Source: Thermosaccharophagus gerlachensis
Lineage (GTDB): Bacteria > Armatimonadota > Fervidibacteria > Fervidibacterales > Thermosaccharophagaceae
Assembly: GCA_041538025.1 (NCBI GenBank)
Contig: JBGOEV010000004.1
Location: 1 to 64,000, forward strand
Direction: 5' to 3'
Length of the DNA stretch: 64,000 nucleotides
Shown: positions 17,548 through 25,693 of the stretch, piece by piece
How the letters are laid out: the number at the start of each line of letters is the position of its first letter
How positions within the stretch are numbered: position 1 is the first letter of the stretch
Position numbers and translations under genes: made by a program
Notes under the pieces: generated by a model
Told to the model about the DNA's origin: nothing
What the model saw: the letters and a program-made list of their open reading frames with translations, nothing else
Databases searched by the model: none

Positions 17548-17791
17548 AGATGCTCCTGTGAAAAGCAAACCCACATATCAATCGCTCTCAAATGGGAGAA
17601 CATTCCTCCCAATGGTTGTAGGCATGGAAGCGTTTACTTTTTGTTTCCCTTAGCTCGTTGTGAAGACGGATACAAAACCCAAGCAGTATATTTTCGTCTA
17701 ATTGGTTTAGGGTTTAATGCATAGGCTACATCAGGTTGGACGATGCTCTTTATGTGAGGAGATGTTCCCGAACGAAGCGAGGAGATAGGAA
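17548..17791 (+). other. Spacer before the sigma-factor operon
   Basis: This 244-base stretch has no gene. It holds a six-base hairpin, TGGGAG (17593-17598) with CTCCCA (17606-17611), not followed directly by a T-run. The operon promoter must lie here. I cannot point to a convincing sigma-70 box pair or a known ECF autoregulation motif. Confidence 0.4.
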
Positions 17792-18412
17792 GTGAAGGCA
17801 GGAAGGGGCTTAAGCCCATACGAGTTGATGGATGAAGAGCTTGTTGAGATGGCGCAGAATGGCGATAGGAACGCTTTCACAATACTTGTAAAGCGCTATC
17901 AGGACAGGATTTATAACTTGATCTATCGCTATGTTGGAAATGTGGAAGACGCTCTTGATCTCACGCAGGAAACATTCATCAAGGCTTTCGTGAAGCTCGG
18001 TGAGTTCAGAGGTAATTCAAAGTTTTACACATGGCTGTATCGTATTGCTGTTAACGCTTGCATTGATTTCCGAAGGAGAGAGCGCATAAGCATCGTCCAT
18101 TGGGATGACATAAAGCCAAACGAGTTTGATCGGCTTGATATGGATGAGTCAATGAATAGCGTTGATGTAGTTGGTGAGGACAATAACCCTGAGATGCATA
18201 TGCTTAAAAGCGAATTAAAACAAATCGTTCGCGAGGCGATAAGTGCTTTGCCTGAGCACCTCAGGATCGTGCTCATATTGCGTGAGTATGAAGACCTATC
18301 TTATGAAGAGATTGCGAGCATCGTTGGCTGTCGTGTTGGGACAGTTAAGAGCAGGCTATTTCAAGCGAGGGAGATGCTCAAAAGAAAACTGTCGCCATAC
18401 ATATCTATCTGA
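17792..18412 (+). CDS. ECF-family RNA polymerase sigma factor (RpoE-like)
   Basis: 206 residues. Region 2 spans about residues 25-95 (RYQDRIYNLIYRY, DLTQETFIKAF, FYTWLYRIAVNACIDFRRR). Region 4 spans about 145-200 (LPEHLRIVLILREYEDLSYEEIA, then the helix-turn-helix GCRVGTVKSRLFQARE). No region 3 is present, as in all ECF factors. The start is GTG 17792, with GGAG seven bases upstream. The next two genes encode a zinc-finger anti-sigma and an RseB-like sensor, and then the type II secretion genes follow, so it probably answers envelope stress or export load. Its target promoters cannot be read with confidence. Confidence 0.95.
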   Translation: MKAGRGLSPYELMDEELVEMAQNGDRNAFTILVKRYQDRIYNLIYRYVGNVEDALDLTQETFIKAFVKLGEFRGNSKFYTWLYRIAVNACIDFRRRERISIVHWDDIKPNEFDRLDMDESMNSVDVVGEDNNPEMHMLKSELKQIVREAISALPEHLRIVLILREYEDLSYEEIASIVGCRVGTVKSRLFQAREMLKRKLSPYISI

Positions 18413-18426
18413 GAAGGTGATGACAT

Positions 18427-18900
18427 ATGCGCAGAGAATGCAAGAAGGCTCGTAAATACATGTCGTTGATGCTTGATGGCGAGATAACAAGAAGTGCTCT
18501 CAAGTGGTTTGAAGCCCACATTAACAGGTGCGTAGCGTGCAGGGCTGAGTTGCGAGCACTGCAGGTCATCAGTCAAGCGATTCGTTCCGAAGGACGAGTC
18601 AAAGCGCCTATTGATGTGTCTGAGCACATAGCGCCAATGCTGTGGCAAGTGCACCCAGCCGAAACTACAAGAAGGCAGTATCTAAAGCCTTTTTTGCTAC
18701 CGCTCGCTTTTTCCCTTTCATTGCTGTTAGCAGTTTGCTGTATTTGGGTTAGATGGAAGTCAAATGAAGGCGCTGATGTTGCCCGCATGCAGATACCACC
18801 AGTTTATGTTCATGCTCATTTGCTCAACGCTGACCAAGCGCAGGTGTTCCTTAACCCTATGACTAATCTCACTATCGTTGAAGCATCCAGTTGGCGTTGA
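18427..18900 (+). CDS. Membrane-bound zinc-finger anti-sigma factor
   Basis: 157 residues. The N-terminal zf-HC2/ZAS domain has HINRCVACRAE near residue 31, the H-x3-C-x2-C zinc motif that holds an ECF sigma factor, after C-x-K-x-R helices. One membrane segment lies at about residues 78-98 (PFLLPLAFSLSLLLAVCCIW), leaving about 55 residues outside the membrane. It starts 14 bases after the sigma gene, the usual cognate arrangement. Release probably involves cleavage of the outer part, or regulation by the RseB-like protein encoded next; that is inference from the E. coli RseA/RseB case. Confidence 0.88.
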   Translation: MRRECKKARKYMSLMLDGEITRSALKWFEAHINRCVACRAELRALQVISQAIRSEGRVKAPIDVSEHIAPMLWQVHPAETTRRQYLKPFLLPLAFSLSLLLAVCCIWVRWKSNEGADVARMQIPPVYVHAHLLNADQAQVFLNPMTNLTIVEASSWR

Positions 18901-18942
18901 TCAGGTGAATGGAGTTTTACAACATCGCAAGGTGAGTGGAGG

Positions 18943-20004
18943 ATGAAGAGCTACATCTCTTTAGTTGCAGTTGTCCTGCTCACCCTTCAGTTTGGTGTAG
19001 CGTTTGGTGGTGCGCTCCCAAGTAGAGGAAAGTGTGGCATTGAAGGCGTGCGTGTTTTGCGTGAATGGTTGAGCAAGTGCACGCCAAGGAGTTATTACGG
19101 TATCCAAACGATAACAGTTATGTGGGGTGAGGGGAGGAAGAAGATTTGGAAGTGGCGTGTGTGGCATGATGCCTCTGGTAAAGCCCGCATGGAAATCGTT
19201 GAGCCAGCCAACCTTAAAGGGGCTGTCGTTATAAGCGATGGTCAAACAACATGGCGTATATCCTCGGGCGGTAAAGTGGCTATTCAAGTGGACGATAAGT
19301 TAAGAGCTCCATGGGATGTGAGGATAGAGCGTTTTGATTTGCTCGCTCAAAACTACAAGGTGACGCTTGTGGGGATGGAGGAAGTAGCTGGGAGGGATTG
19401 TCAAGTCTTCAGCATTGAACCATACCATAGCTTTAATCCGTCGTTGAAGCTATGGCTTGATGTGAAGATACCGATACAACTGCGCTTTGAAAGCTACAAC
19501 CCAGATGGGAGCATGGCTTGGAAGATGGAATACGAAGAGATAAAGTTTGACGAGCCAATCCCAAGTTCACTTTTCCAGCCCAACCTCCCAAAGGATTGCA
19601 AGATAATAAAATCCGCCTTTAGCAGGCAAGGACCTTTTAAGCTCTCCGAATTGCCCACCAGTTTAGGGTTTCCAGTTTTGCTTCCAACGGCGCTACCTCC
19701 CGGGTATGTGTTTGACAGGGCATTCGTGATCAGTTCATCGATGGGTTGGGATAAGCCAATGCTACATCTCATCTACACTAACGGCATCAATGTTATATCT
19801 GTGTTTGAGCACCGTATCGCGAAGGGAGAGAAAAGACATAGGCAAAGAGGTGAACAAAGGAAGCATGGCATGGAGAGATGGATGTCCCCCTTCTATTGGC
19901 AGAACGTTGTTCGTAGAACTGTCGGTGATGTTGAGGTTGTTTTGATCTCTCGTCTTCCAAAGCCGATGCTTGAGAAAGTGGCTGACTCAATCAGCGTTAG
20001 ATGA
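18943..20004 (+). CDS. RseB/MucB-like periplasmic sigma-factor regulator
   Basis: 353 residues with a signal peptide (residues 1-22). Residues about 35-225 resemble the MucB/RseB and LolA-like half-barrel: ARMEIVEPANLKGAVVISDGQTTW, a later GRDCQVFSIEP and KLWLDVKIPIQLRFESYN. The C-terminal part (about 230-350; LPTSLGFPVLLPTALPPGYVF ... ISVFEH) resembles the DUF4367-type domain found in similar sensors. In E. coli RseB senses mislocalised lipids or porins and shields the anti-sigma factor. Gene order sigma, anti-sigma, RseB-like supports the same role. A lipoprotein-sorting protein is the alternative. Confidence 0.72.
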   Translation: MKSYISLVAVVLLTLQFGVAFGGALPSRGKCGIEGVRVLREWLSKCTPRSYYGIQTITVMWGEGRKKIWKWRVWHDASGKARMEIVEPANLKGAVVISDGQTTWRISSGGKVAIQVDDKLRAPWDVRIERFDLLAQNYKVTLVGMEEVAGRDCQVFSIEPYHSFNPSLKLWLDVKIPIQLRFESYNPDGSMAWKMEYEEIKFDEPIPSSLFQPNLPKDCKIIKSAFSRQGPFKLSELPTSLGFPVLLPTALPPGYVFDRAFVISSSMGWDKPMLHLIYTNGINVISVFEHRIAKGEKRHRQRGEQRKHGMERWMSPFYWQNVVRRTVGDVEVVLISRLPKPMLEKVADSISVR

Positions 20005-20062
20005 TGCTTCCCTCTTGAATGAGTTTTTGGTGTATCTATTCTGTTGGAGGCGAGAAACGTTG

Positions 20063-21796
20063 ATGGAGAACAAAGTGAACGCTTCTTGGAGAGTTTCGGA
20101 GGAGCACATAGGTGAGTTGCTCATAAAACTTGGGAAGCTAACTCACGAGAAGCTTGAAGAGGCTTTAAAGCTTCAAAAACAGAGCTCGCAAAAGAAAAGG
20201 CTCGGCGAGCTTCTGGTAGAACTTGGCTATTGCAGTGAGGATGACATTGTTGAGGCTCTATCGGTGCAGACTGGTTTGCCCATCATTAACCTTCGTGAAG
20301 CGAAAGTTGATCCGAATGTGCTTATGCTACTCCCACCAGAAGTAGCCTATAGGCATATGGTTCTACCGATTGAGAGGCGCAACTCAGTTTTAAAGGTAGC
20401 TACAGCAGATCCATTTGATGTGGCTATGGAAGATGCTTTGCGCTTCATCACTGGACTCAATGTTGAAATGGTGCTTGCACGTCCCGGCGATATAAGGCTT
20501 CTGATTGAACAGCATTATATGCGAAAGGTGATGCAGGAAAGCCAAGATGAGTATGTTGAGGTTGTTGAAGAGGCTGAGGAGGAGATAGGAGACCCAACGA
20601 AGCTCGCGAAAGAGGCGCTTGTGATAAGGCTTGTTGATATGCTCATAAGGAATGCTGTTAGGGAGAGAGCTACTGACATACACATTGAGCCGTTTGAACG
20701 CACGCTTAGAATACGCTACAGGATTGATGGGGTGCTACATGAAGTCCCAGCACCAGCAAAACGATTTCACGCTGCCATCGTTTCAAGGATAAAGATCATG
20801 TCAAACCTTGATATAACTGAGAGGCGTAAACCACAGGATGGGCGTATAAGGATCAGAGTTCTCGGGAGAGAGATTGACCTTCGTGTTTCAATCATCCCGA
20901 CGATGTTTGGGGAATCAGTTGTGTTGCGCATACTTGACAAGTCTTCGGCATTGCTCACGCTTGAGCAACTCGGGATGATGCCGGATGACTTGAGCCGTTT
21001 TGAGAAGGTTATCCAAGCACCGTATGGCATATTGCTCGCAACAGGTCCAACAGGGAGCGGTAAAACAACAACACTCTACGCAGCTATACAGAGGCTCTAC
21101 ACGCCAGAGCTCAAGTTCATCACTATTGAAGACCCAGTTGAGTATCAAATTGATGGTGTGAATCAAATACAAGTCAACCCACAAGTTGGCGTCACATTCG
21201 CAAACGCTTTGCGTTCAATACTGAGGCATGACCCGGACATAATCATGGTTGGCGAGATAAGGGACAGCGAGACTGCCGAAATAGCAATCCACGCTGCCTT
21301 GACTGGTCATCTTGTCTTTTCAACTCTGCACACAAATGATGCCCCGGGTGCTATAACGAGGTTGCTTGAGATGGGCATGGAACCGTTCCTTGTTGCGTCA
21401 GCCCTGCAAGGAGTGTTGGCTCAGAGACTTGTGAGAAAGATATGCCCGCATTGCATTACCGAATATGAACCCGGCGAAGCATTGAGGGAGATGCTTGTGA
21501 TGGAAGGCTTTGATGAAGCGAAAGATTGCAAATTCTATTACGGTGCTGGTTGCAAGGAATGTCGCTACACAGGCTACTTTGGGCGAACTGGAATATTTGA
21601 GCTACTGATAATGGATGAGACGATAAGGGAAATGGTCATGCGTAAAGCTCCAGCTAACGAAATAAGGCAAGTAGCAATTGAGAAGGGCATGCATACGCTC
21701 CGCCAAGATGGGTTAAGGAAGGTCATCCTCGGAATAACTACCCTTGAAGAGGTTGAAAGGGTAACACAACTCCCAAACAATAGCTTGCCAAAGTGA
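20063..21796 (+). CDS. gspE: Type II secretion ATPase GspE
   Basis: About 577 residues. The N-terminal MshEN-type domain (IGELLIKLGKLT, LSVQTGLPIINL) is followed by the secretion ATPase core. That core has Walker A GPTGSGKTTT, an Asp box around FITIEDPVEYQ, Walker B MVGEIRDSETAEI and a His box GHLVFSTLHTND. A four-cysteine zinc element, CPHC ... CKEC (about residues 468-515), is typical of GspE and PilB. It powers pseudopilus assembly at the inner membrane. The frame is open from 19970, inside the upstream gene; GGAGG lies 12 bases before ATG 20063 and nine before an adjacent TTG (20060). It leads the gsp run. Confidence 0.95.
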   Translation: MENKVNASWRVSEEHIGELLIKLGKLTHEKLEEALKLQKQSSQKKRLGELLVELGYCSEDDIVEALSVQTGLPIINLREAKVDPNVLMLLPPEVAYRHMVLPIERRNSVLKVATADPFDVAMEDALRFITGLNVEMVLARPGDIRLLIEQHYMRKVMQESQDEYVEVVEEAEEEIGDPTKLAKEALVIRLVDMLIRNAVRERATDIHIEPFERTLRIRYRIDGVLHEVPAPAKRFHAAIVSRIKIMSNLDITERRKPQDGRIRIRVLGREIDLRVSIIPTMFGESVVLRILDKSSALLTLEQLGMMPDDLSRFEKVIQAPYGILLATGPTGSGKTTTLYAAIQRLYTPELKFITIEDPVEYQIDGVNQIQVNPQVGVTFANALRSILRHDPDIIMVGEIRDSETAEIAIHAALTGHLVFSTLHTNDAPGAITRLLEMGMEPFLVASALQGVLAQRLVRKICPHCITEYEPGEALREMLVMEGFDEAKDCKFYYGAGCKECRYTGYFGRTGIFELLIMDETIREMVMRKAPANEIRQVAIEKGMHTLRQDGLRKVILGITTLEEVERVTQLPNNSLPK

Positions 21797-21825
21797 TACT
21801 GCCACCACACGGGAAGGTGGCGATA

Positions 21826-23037
21826 GTGGCTACATTTAGGTATACGGCACTCACTCAAAAGGGCAATCAAGTGCAGGGTGAAATCACTGCCGAAACAAGA
21901 GAGACGGCTTTTGAGCTGATCAGGCAGATGGGACATTATCCCCTTGAAGTTCATATGGTCACGGATAAGAAGCCAAAACCAAGGCTCGGTTTGCAGAAGC
22001 GCATCAGCTATCAAGATTTAACACTCCTCTCAAGGCAACTTGCAAACCTCTTTAAGGGTGGTCTGCCTTTGATTCGCTGTCTTGAGGCTTTGATTGAGCA
22101 TACCGAGAACAAGCTTCTTATCAGCATTTTGAAGGAAGTCGTTGAGGATGTGCGTTCTGGAAGCGCTTTTCATGAGGCACTCAGCAAGCACGGTGATTTT
22201 TTCCCGCCACTTTATGTGGCGCTGATAAAGGCTGGTGAAAGTGCTGGAAGGCTTCACCTGATACTTGAATGGCTTGCCGACTATATGGAGAGACAGCAAG
22301 AAAGGCTCTCTCAGGTGAGGGCATCACTTGCATATCCTACAGTGTTGGTCAGCTTCGGAAGCATTGCTGTTTTCCTACTGATCACATTCATGGTTCCACG
22401 CTTCCAAGCAATCTATGCGGAGTTTGGACAGGCGCTGCCTTTACCAACAACCATATTGATGAACATTTCACGCTTCTCAGCGAAGTGGTGGTGGCTCTTC
22501 ATAGCTGGTGCTTTTTCACTCTTCTCATTGTTTAGGTATGTTGTATCAACTGAGAGCGGTAGGATTTTCGTTGATGCTCTTAAGTTGCGTTTACCTATCT
22601 ACTCACGCCTCGCTTTGAAGATGGCTGTCGTTAGGTTTTGTAGGGCGCTTGCTACACTCCTTCGTGGTGGTGTGCCGATACTTGAAGCGCTTGAAATTGC
22701 TAAGGATGCAATCGGCAATGAGGTGCTTGCAAGAGAAATAATGAAGGTTAGAAGGAGAGTTAGGGAGGGCGAAAAGATCGCAGAGCATCTGCACTCATGC
22801 AACCTCTTCCCACCACTTCTCATCCACATGCTTGCTGTGGGTGAGGAAGTAGGCGATTTGCCCGGAGCGCTGACAACCGTTTCCGACACTCTTGATGTGG
22901 AGATTGATGCATCACTTAAGACGCTCGTCGGTTTGATTGAACCTGCAATTATCTTGCTCATGGGTGCGATAGTGGCTTTTGTTATATTTGCGATGGTCTT
23001 ACCAATATTTCAGATGAACCTAATGGCTGGTATGTGA
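21826..23037 (+). CDS. gspF: Type II secretion inner-membrane platform protein GspF
   Basis: 403 residues. The start is GTG 21826, giving M-ATFRYTALTQKG, the typical GspF/PilC N-terminus; GAAGGTGG lies about six bases upstream. The two GspF repeats each carry a LSRQLANLF- or FCRALATLLRGG-type motif followed by a membrane segment. There are three membrane helices in all (about residues 170-195, 217-240 and 375-398). It sits in the inner membrane and links the GspE motor to pseudopilus growth. It overlaps the next gene's upstream region by a few bases. Confidence 0.95.
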   Translation: MATFRYTALTQKGNQVQGEITAETRETAFELIRQMGHYPLEVHMVTDKKPKPRLGLQKRISYQDLTLLSRQLANLFKGGLPLIRCLEALIEHTENKLLISILKEVVEDVRSGSAFHEALSKHGDFFPPLYVALIKAGESAGRLHLILEWLADYMERQQERLSQVRASLAYPTVLVSFGSIAVFLLITFMVPRFQAIYAEFGQALPLPTTILMNISRFSAKWWWLFIAGAFSLFSLFRYVVSTESGRIFVDALKLRLPIYSRLALKMAVVRFCRALATLLRGGVPILEALEIAKDAIGNEVLAREIMKVRRRVREGEKIAEHLHSCNLFPPLLIHMLAVGEEVGDLPGALTTVSDTLDVEIDASLKTLVGLIEPAIILLMGAIVAFVIFAMVLPIFQMNLMAGM

Positions 23038-23057
23038 GTGCGAAGGGGGAATGGAAA

Positions 23058-23510
23058 ATGCTACTTGCTAAGCGATTTAGAGCATCAGGCGGGGGCTTCA
23101 CGCTGATTGAGCTGATGGTGGTAATGGTCATACTTGTGCTTTTAGCTGGTGGTGTAAGCGTGATGGTTGTGGGGCGAATTGAGGAAGCTAAGAGAGCGAG
23201 GGCGAAGATGGATATACAAGCACTTGAAGCTGCTTTAGACATGTATTACGCACACAACGGTCGTTACCCAACAACCGAGCAAGGTTTAAACGCGTTGATT
23301 GCCAAACCCACAATTGAACCAATACCGCAGAACTGGCAAGGTCCATATCTTAAGCATGGTAGGTTGCCAAAAGACCCATGGGGCAACGACTATCGGTATG
23401 TATGCCCGGGCAAATACAACAAAGACAGCTTTGACCTATATTCGCTTGGGCGTGACGGAAAGGAAGGCGGAACGGGGCTTGATGCTGACATAGGAAACTG
23501 GGAGGAGTAG
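23058..23510 (+). CDS. gspG: Major pseudopilin GspG
   Basis: 150 residues. The class III leader ends at a Gly followed by FTLIELMVVMVIL, with Glu at position +5, for cutting and N-methylation by a prepilin peptidase. TTEQGLNAL, DPWGNDYRY and the C-terminal DLYSLGRDGKEGGTG.DADIGNW are the calcium-site and tail signatures of type II secretion GspG. They distinguish this system from type IV pili. ATG 23058 has AAGGGGGA seven bases upstream. Confidence 0.96.
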   Translation: MLLAKRFRASGGGFTLIELMVVMVILVLLAGGVSVMVVGRIEEAKRARAKMDIQALEAALDMYYAHNGRYPTTEQGLNALIAKPTIEPIPQNWQGPYLKHGRLPKDPWGNDYRYVCPGKYNKDSFDLYSLGRDGKEGGTGLDADIGNWEE

Positions 23511-23515
23511 CGTAG

Positions 23516-24199
23516 GTGATGACGAATTTAGAGTGCTCTATTTCATCGTCCCTTAATGGAACGAAGAGGGCTTTCACACTTGTTGAGCTGATGGTCGTGC
23601 TTGCCATAATGGCTCTCGTAGTATCAGTAGCAATGCCGAACTTTGCTGTTTACTACGATGCTGAAAAAGTTCGCTCGGTCTCGAGGCGCTTAATCTCGTG
23701 CATAAACTACGCACGCCAATATGCAGTTAACCGCAGGTGCATAACTATCGTCACCTTTGATTGGGATGATAAGGAAGTTCAGGTGCTCGTCCCAAAAGAG
23801 CTCACTGCAACAGATAAAGAGCAGTTGAGTGAAGGTTTGATAGTGCCTGAGTCAATGGCAGATTTAACTGTTGGTGCTACCAGACATAGGTTGCCGAAGG
23901 AACTACTTATGCTGTTAAGCGATATGCCAAGTGGTATGTCGCCTGATGCCTCATTGGAGGATTTTGTGCCAGCAACCGATGAGCGTTTTGGAGCATTTAA
24001 GATACCTGAAGGTGTTGAGGTAACTATAAGCGAGGTTGAAACTGGCTCAAAAATTGGAAGGCTCATTTTTTACCCTGACGGGACTTCAACATCCGGCACT
24101 GTGGCTATAAAAAATTGGCGAGGCTTCCAAATCACGCTTTTTATAGACGGTGTTACTATGGAGGTAAGCACCGCAAACGATGAAGGGAAACGAAAGTGA
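23516..24199 (+). CDS. gspH: Minor pseudopilin, GspH-like
   Basis: 227 residues. The prepilin cleavage site lies about residue 19 (KRA before FTLVELMVVLAIMALVVSVAMP), with Ala rather than Gly just before the cut. A GspH-type C-terminal beta domain follows (RSVSRRLISCINYARQYAVNRR, GRLIFYPDGTSTSGTVAI). It is longer than classic GspH (about 170), owing to a 50-60-residue insertion near the middle. The start is GTG 23516 or the ATG just after; GGAGGAG overlaps the stop of gspG. Position between G and I supports the H assignment. Confidence 0.82.
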   Translation: MMTNLECSISSSLNGTKRAFTLVELMVVLAIMALVVSVAMPNFAVYYDAEKVRSVSRRLISCINYARQYAVNRRCITIVTFDWDDKEVQVLVPKELTATDKEQLSEGLIVPESMADLTVGATRHRLPKELLMLLSDMPSGMSPDASLEDFVPATDERFGAFKIPEGVEVTISEVETGSKIGRLIFYPDGTSTSGTVAIKNWRGFQITLFIDGVTMEVSTANDEGKRK

Positions 24200-24797
24200 T
24201 TTTTTAAGGCATGGCACAAGCTTCTGGCTTTTCCCCTTGTATTGGTTAAGCGCTTCCTGCAGTGAGATGTCAGGTGGCGTGAACTTTAATGTTGCGTTAC
24301 CCCGCAGGTTGAGCACTAAAGAACTTCATGGCTTTACATTGCTGGAGTTGCTTGTCGCCCTCGCAATCATGTTGATAGCTGTCGCTGGGATAATGCATGC
24401 AGTAAGCAATGGGCTTGTAACAATGCAATCCATTTCAAGGAGGATGGAGGCACTCAATCTTGCAAGGATGAAGATGGAAGAGCTTTTGCAATCGCCAGAA
24501 GAACAACCAACAGAGCAAGAAGGTGACTTCGGTGAAGCATTCCCTCAGTTCAGGTGGAGTGCACGAATTTCAGATGCACCAGTGGAAGGTCTTAAAACGA
24601 TTACGGTGGCTGTAGTTTGGTTTGAGGGTGCTGAAGAACGCACCCTCACGTTAAGTGTGCTCTATGGGCGAGAAAAGCTTTCTTCATTGCTGTTGAGCGA
24701 GAATGAACTTAACCCTACAGCTCAAGGGGAACACCAAAGTGGCGCAATCAGGAAAACTGTCCCTGAAGGGGCAAGTGAGGAAGATGCAAATCGGTGA
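24180..24797 (+). CDS. gspI: Minor pseudopilin, GspI-like
   Basis: 205 residues in the longest frame. The prepilin cleavage site is at G51-F52 (ELHGFTLLELLVALAIMLIAVAGI), giving an unusually long leader if translation starts at 24180. A start at ATG 24267 gives a shorter leader; neither has a strong ribosome site, and the frame overlaps the end of the upstream gene. After the helix, ALNLARMKMEELLQSPE is typical of GspI. The C-terminal part is short and acidic to polar. It forms the pseudopilus tip with J and K in known systems. Confidence 0.78.
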   Translation: MKGNESDFLRHGTSFWLFPLYWLSASCSEMSGGVNFNVALPRRLSTKELHGFTLLELLVALAIMLIAVAGIMHAVSNGLVTMQSISRRMEALNLARMKMEELLQSPEEQPTEQEGDFGEAFPQFRWSARISDAPVEGLKTITVAVVWFEGAEERTLTLSVLYGREKLSSLLLSENELNPTAQGEHQSGAIRKTVPEGASEEDANR

Positions 24798-24831
24798 ACT
24801 TTGCGAGATAGCGAACTTCAACAGGAGTAAG

Positions 24832-25686
24832 ATGAAGACCGTTGGGATGACACTTGTTGAATTAGTTGTCGCTCTTTCTATCGCCACGCTCTTGTTTGGT
24901 GGGCTTGCCATGGTGTTCAGAGCAATTCAGCTCTCGGAAAGGACATGCGATGAGCAACTCAAACTGATTAGGGTGGCACAAGCAGCGCTTGAGCGCATCT
25001 CAACCGACCTGCGTTGCTGCTATCCGATGCGAGTCCAAATTCCGCAGGAGTTGCTCAGTGGCAGAGGAAGCACTACAGCAACGAGGAACTTCAGTTTGCT
25101 TCCACAGTCAGCAACAAACACGAGTATGTCGGAGATGCCAAGCAGTATCATAACATTCCTTACCGAAGATAACTACAATGAGCAGATGCAACTTGAACAG
25201 GATTCTTTGCGCTTTACAACTGCAGTGAACGACCCACGTTCGCACAATGAGCCCTCTTACGATGTAGTTGAGGTTGCCTACTACATTGATGTTGACCAAA
25301 AGACGCCCGAGGAAGGGTTGGTCAGAGCTGTCGGGTTGCTCCCTGGGCTTTTGAGCGAGCAGGTAACAGGTAAGGAGCAAAAGAAAGCGGTGCTATCCAA
25401 AAACATTTACTCGTTGAACTTGCGCTACTTTGACGATTCAAATTCACAGTGGCTGGATGAGTGGTATGACTTTGAAAAGTTGCCGTCAATGGTTGAAGTT
25501 ACAATTGGTGTTTTAACGGATGCGGATGTTGAGAACGTGAAAGCAAACAAACCACCATCTAACATGCGCTCATATGTGTCTGTTGTGCCAATCGTTGTAA
25601 GAAGCATCCCGACAGGGTTAACCTATGAGGAGCTAAATCAATCGCAGGTAATGGAAGGGGCTCAGGAACAGCAAATCTCAAGGTGA
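24832..25686 (+). CDS. gspJ: Minor pseudopilin, GspJ-like
   Basis: About 284 residues from ATG 24832, which follows AGGAG at close spacing and gives a five-residue leader (MKTVG) before the cut at MTLVELVVALSI. The frame is open further upstream. The body has QAALERISTDLR and LRFTTAVNDP near the middle, a later YYIDVDQKTPEEGLVRAVG and WLDEWYDFEKLPSMVEVTI. All match the GspJ order, including the strand with W..E...LP..VE. Length is above the usual 200 because of loops rich in Ser, Thr and Gln. Confidence 0.8.
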   Translation: MKTVGMTLVELVVALSIATLLFGGLAMVFRAIQLSERTCDEQLKLIRVAQAALERISTDLRCCYPMRVQIPQELLSGRGSTTATRNFSLLPQSATNTSMSEMPSSIITFLTEDNYNEQMQLEQDSLRFTTAVNDPRSHNEPSYDVVEVAYYIDVDQKTPEEGLVRAVGLLPGLLSEQVTGKEQKKAVLSKNIYSLNLRYFDDSNSQWLDEWYDFEKLPSMVEVTIGVLTDADVENVKANKPPSNMRSYVSVVPIVVRSIPTGLTYEELNQSQVMEGAQEQQISR

Positions 25687-25693
25687 TAAGAAG

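Noticed and set aside
17593..17611. Terminator at the TGGGAG/CTCCCA hairpin
   Set aside because: There is no T-run directly after the stem; the T-rich stretch is more than 20 bases away.
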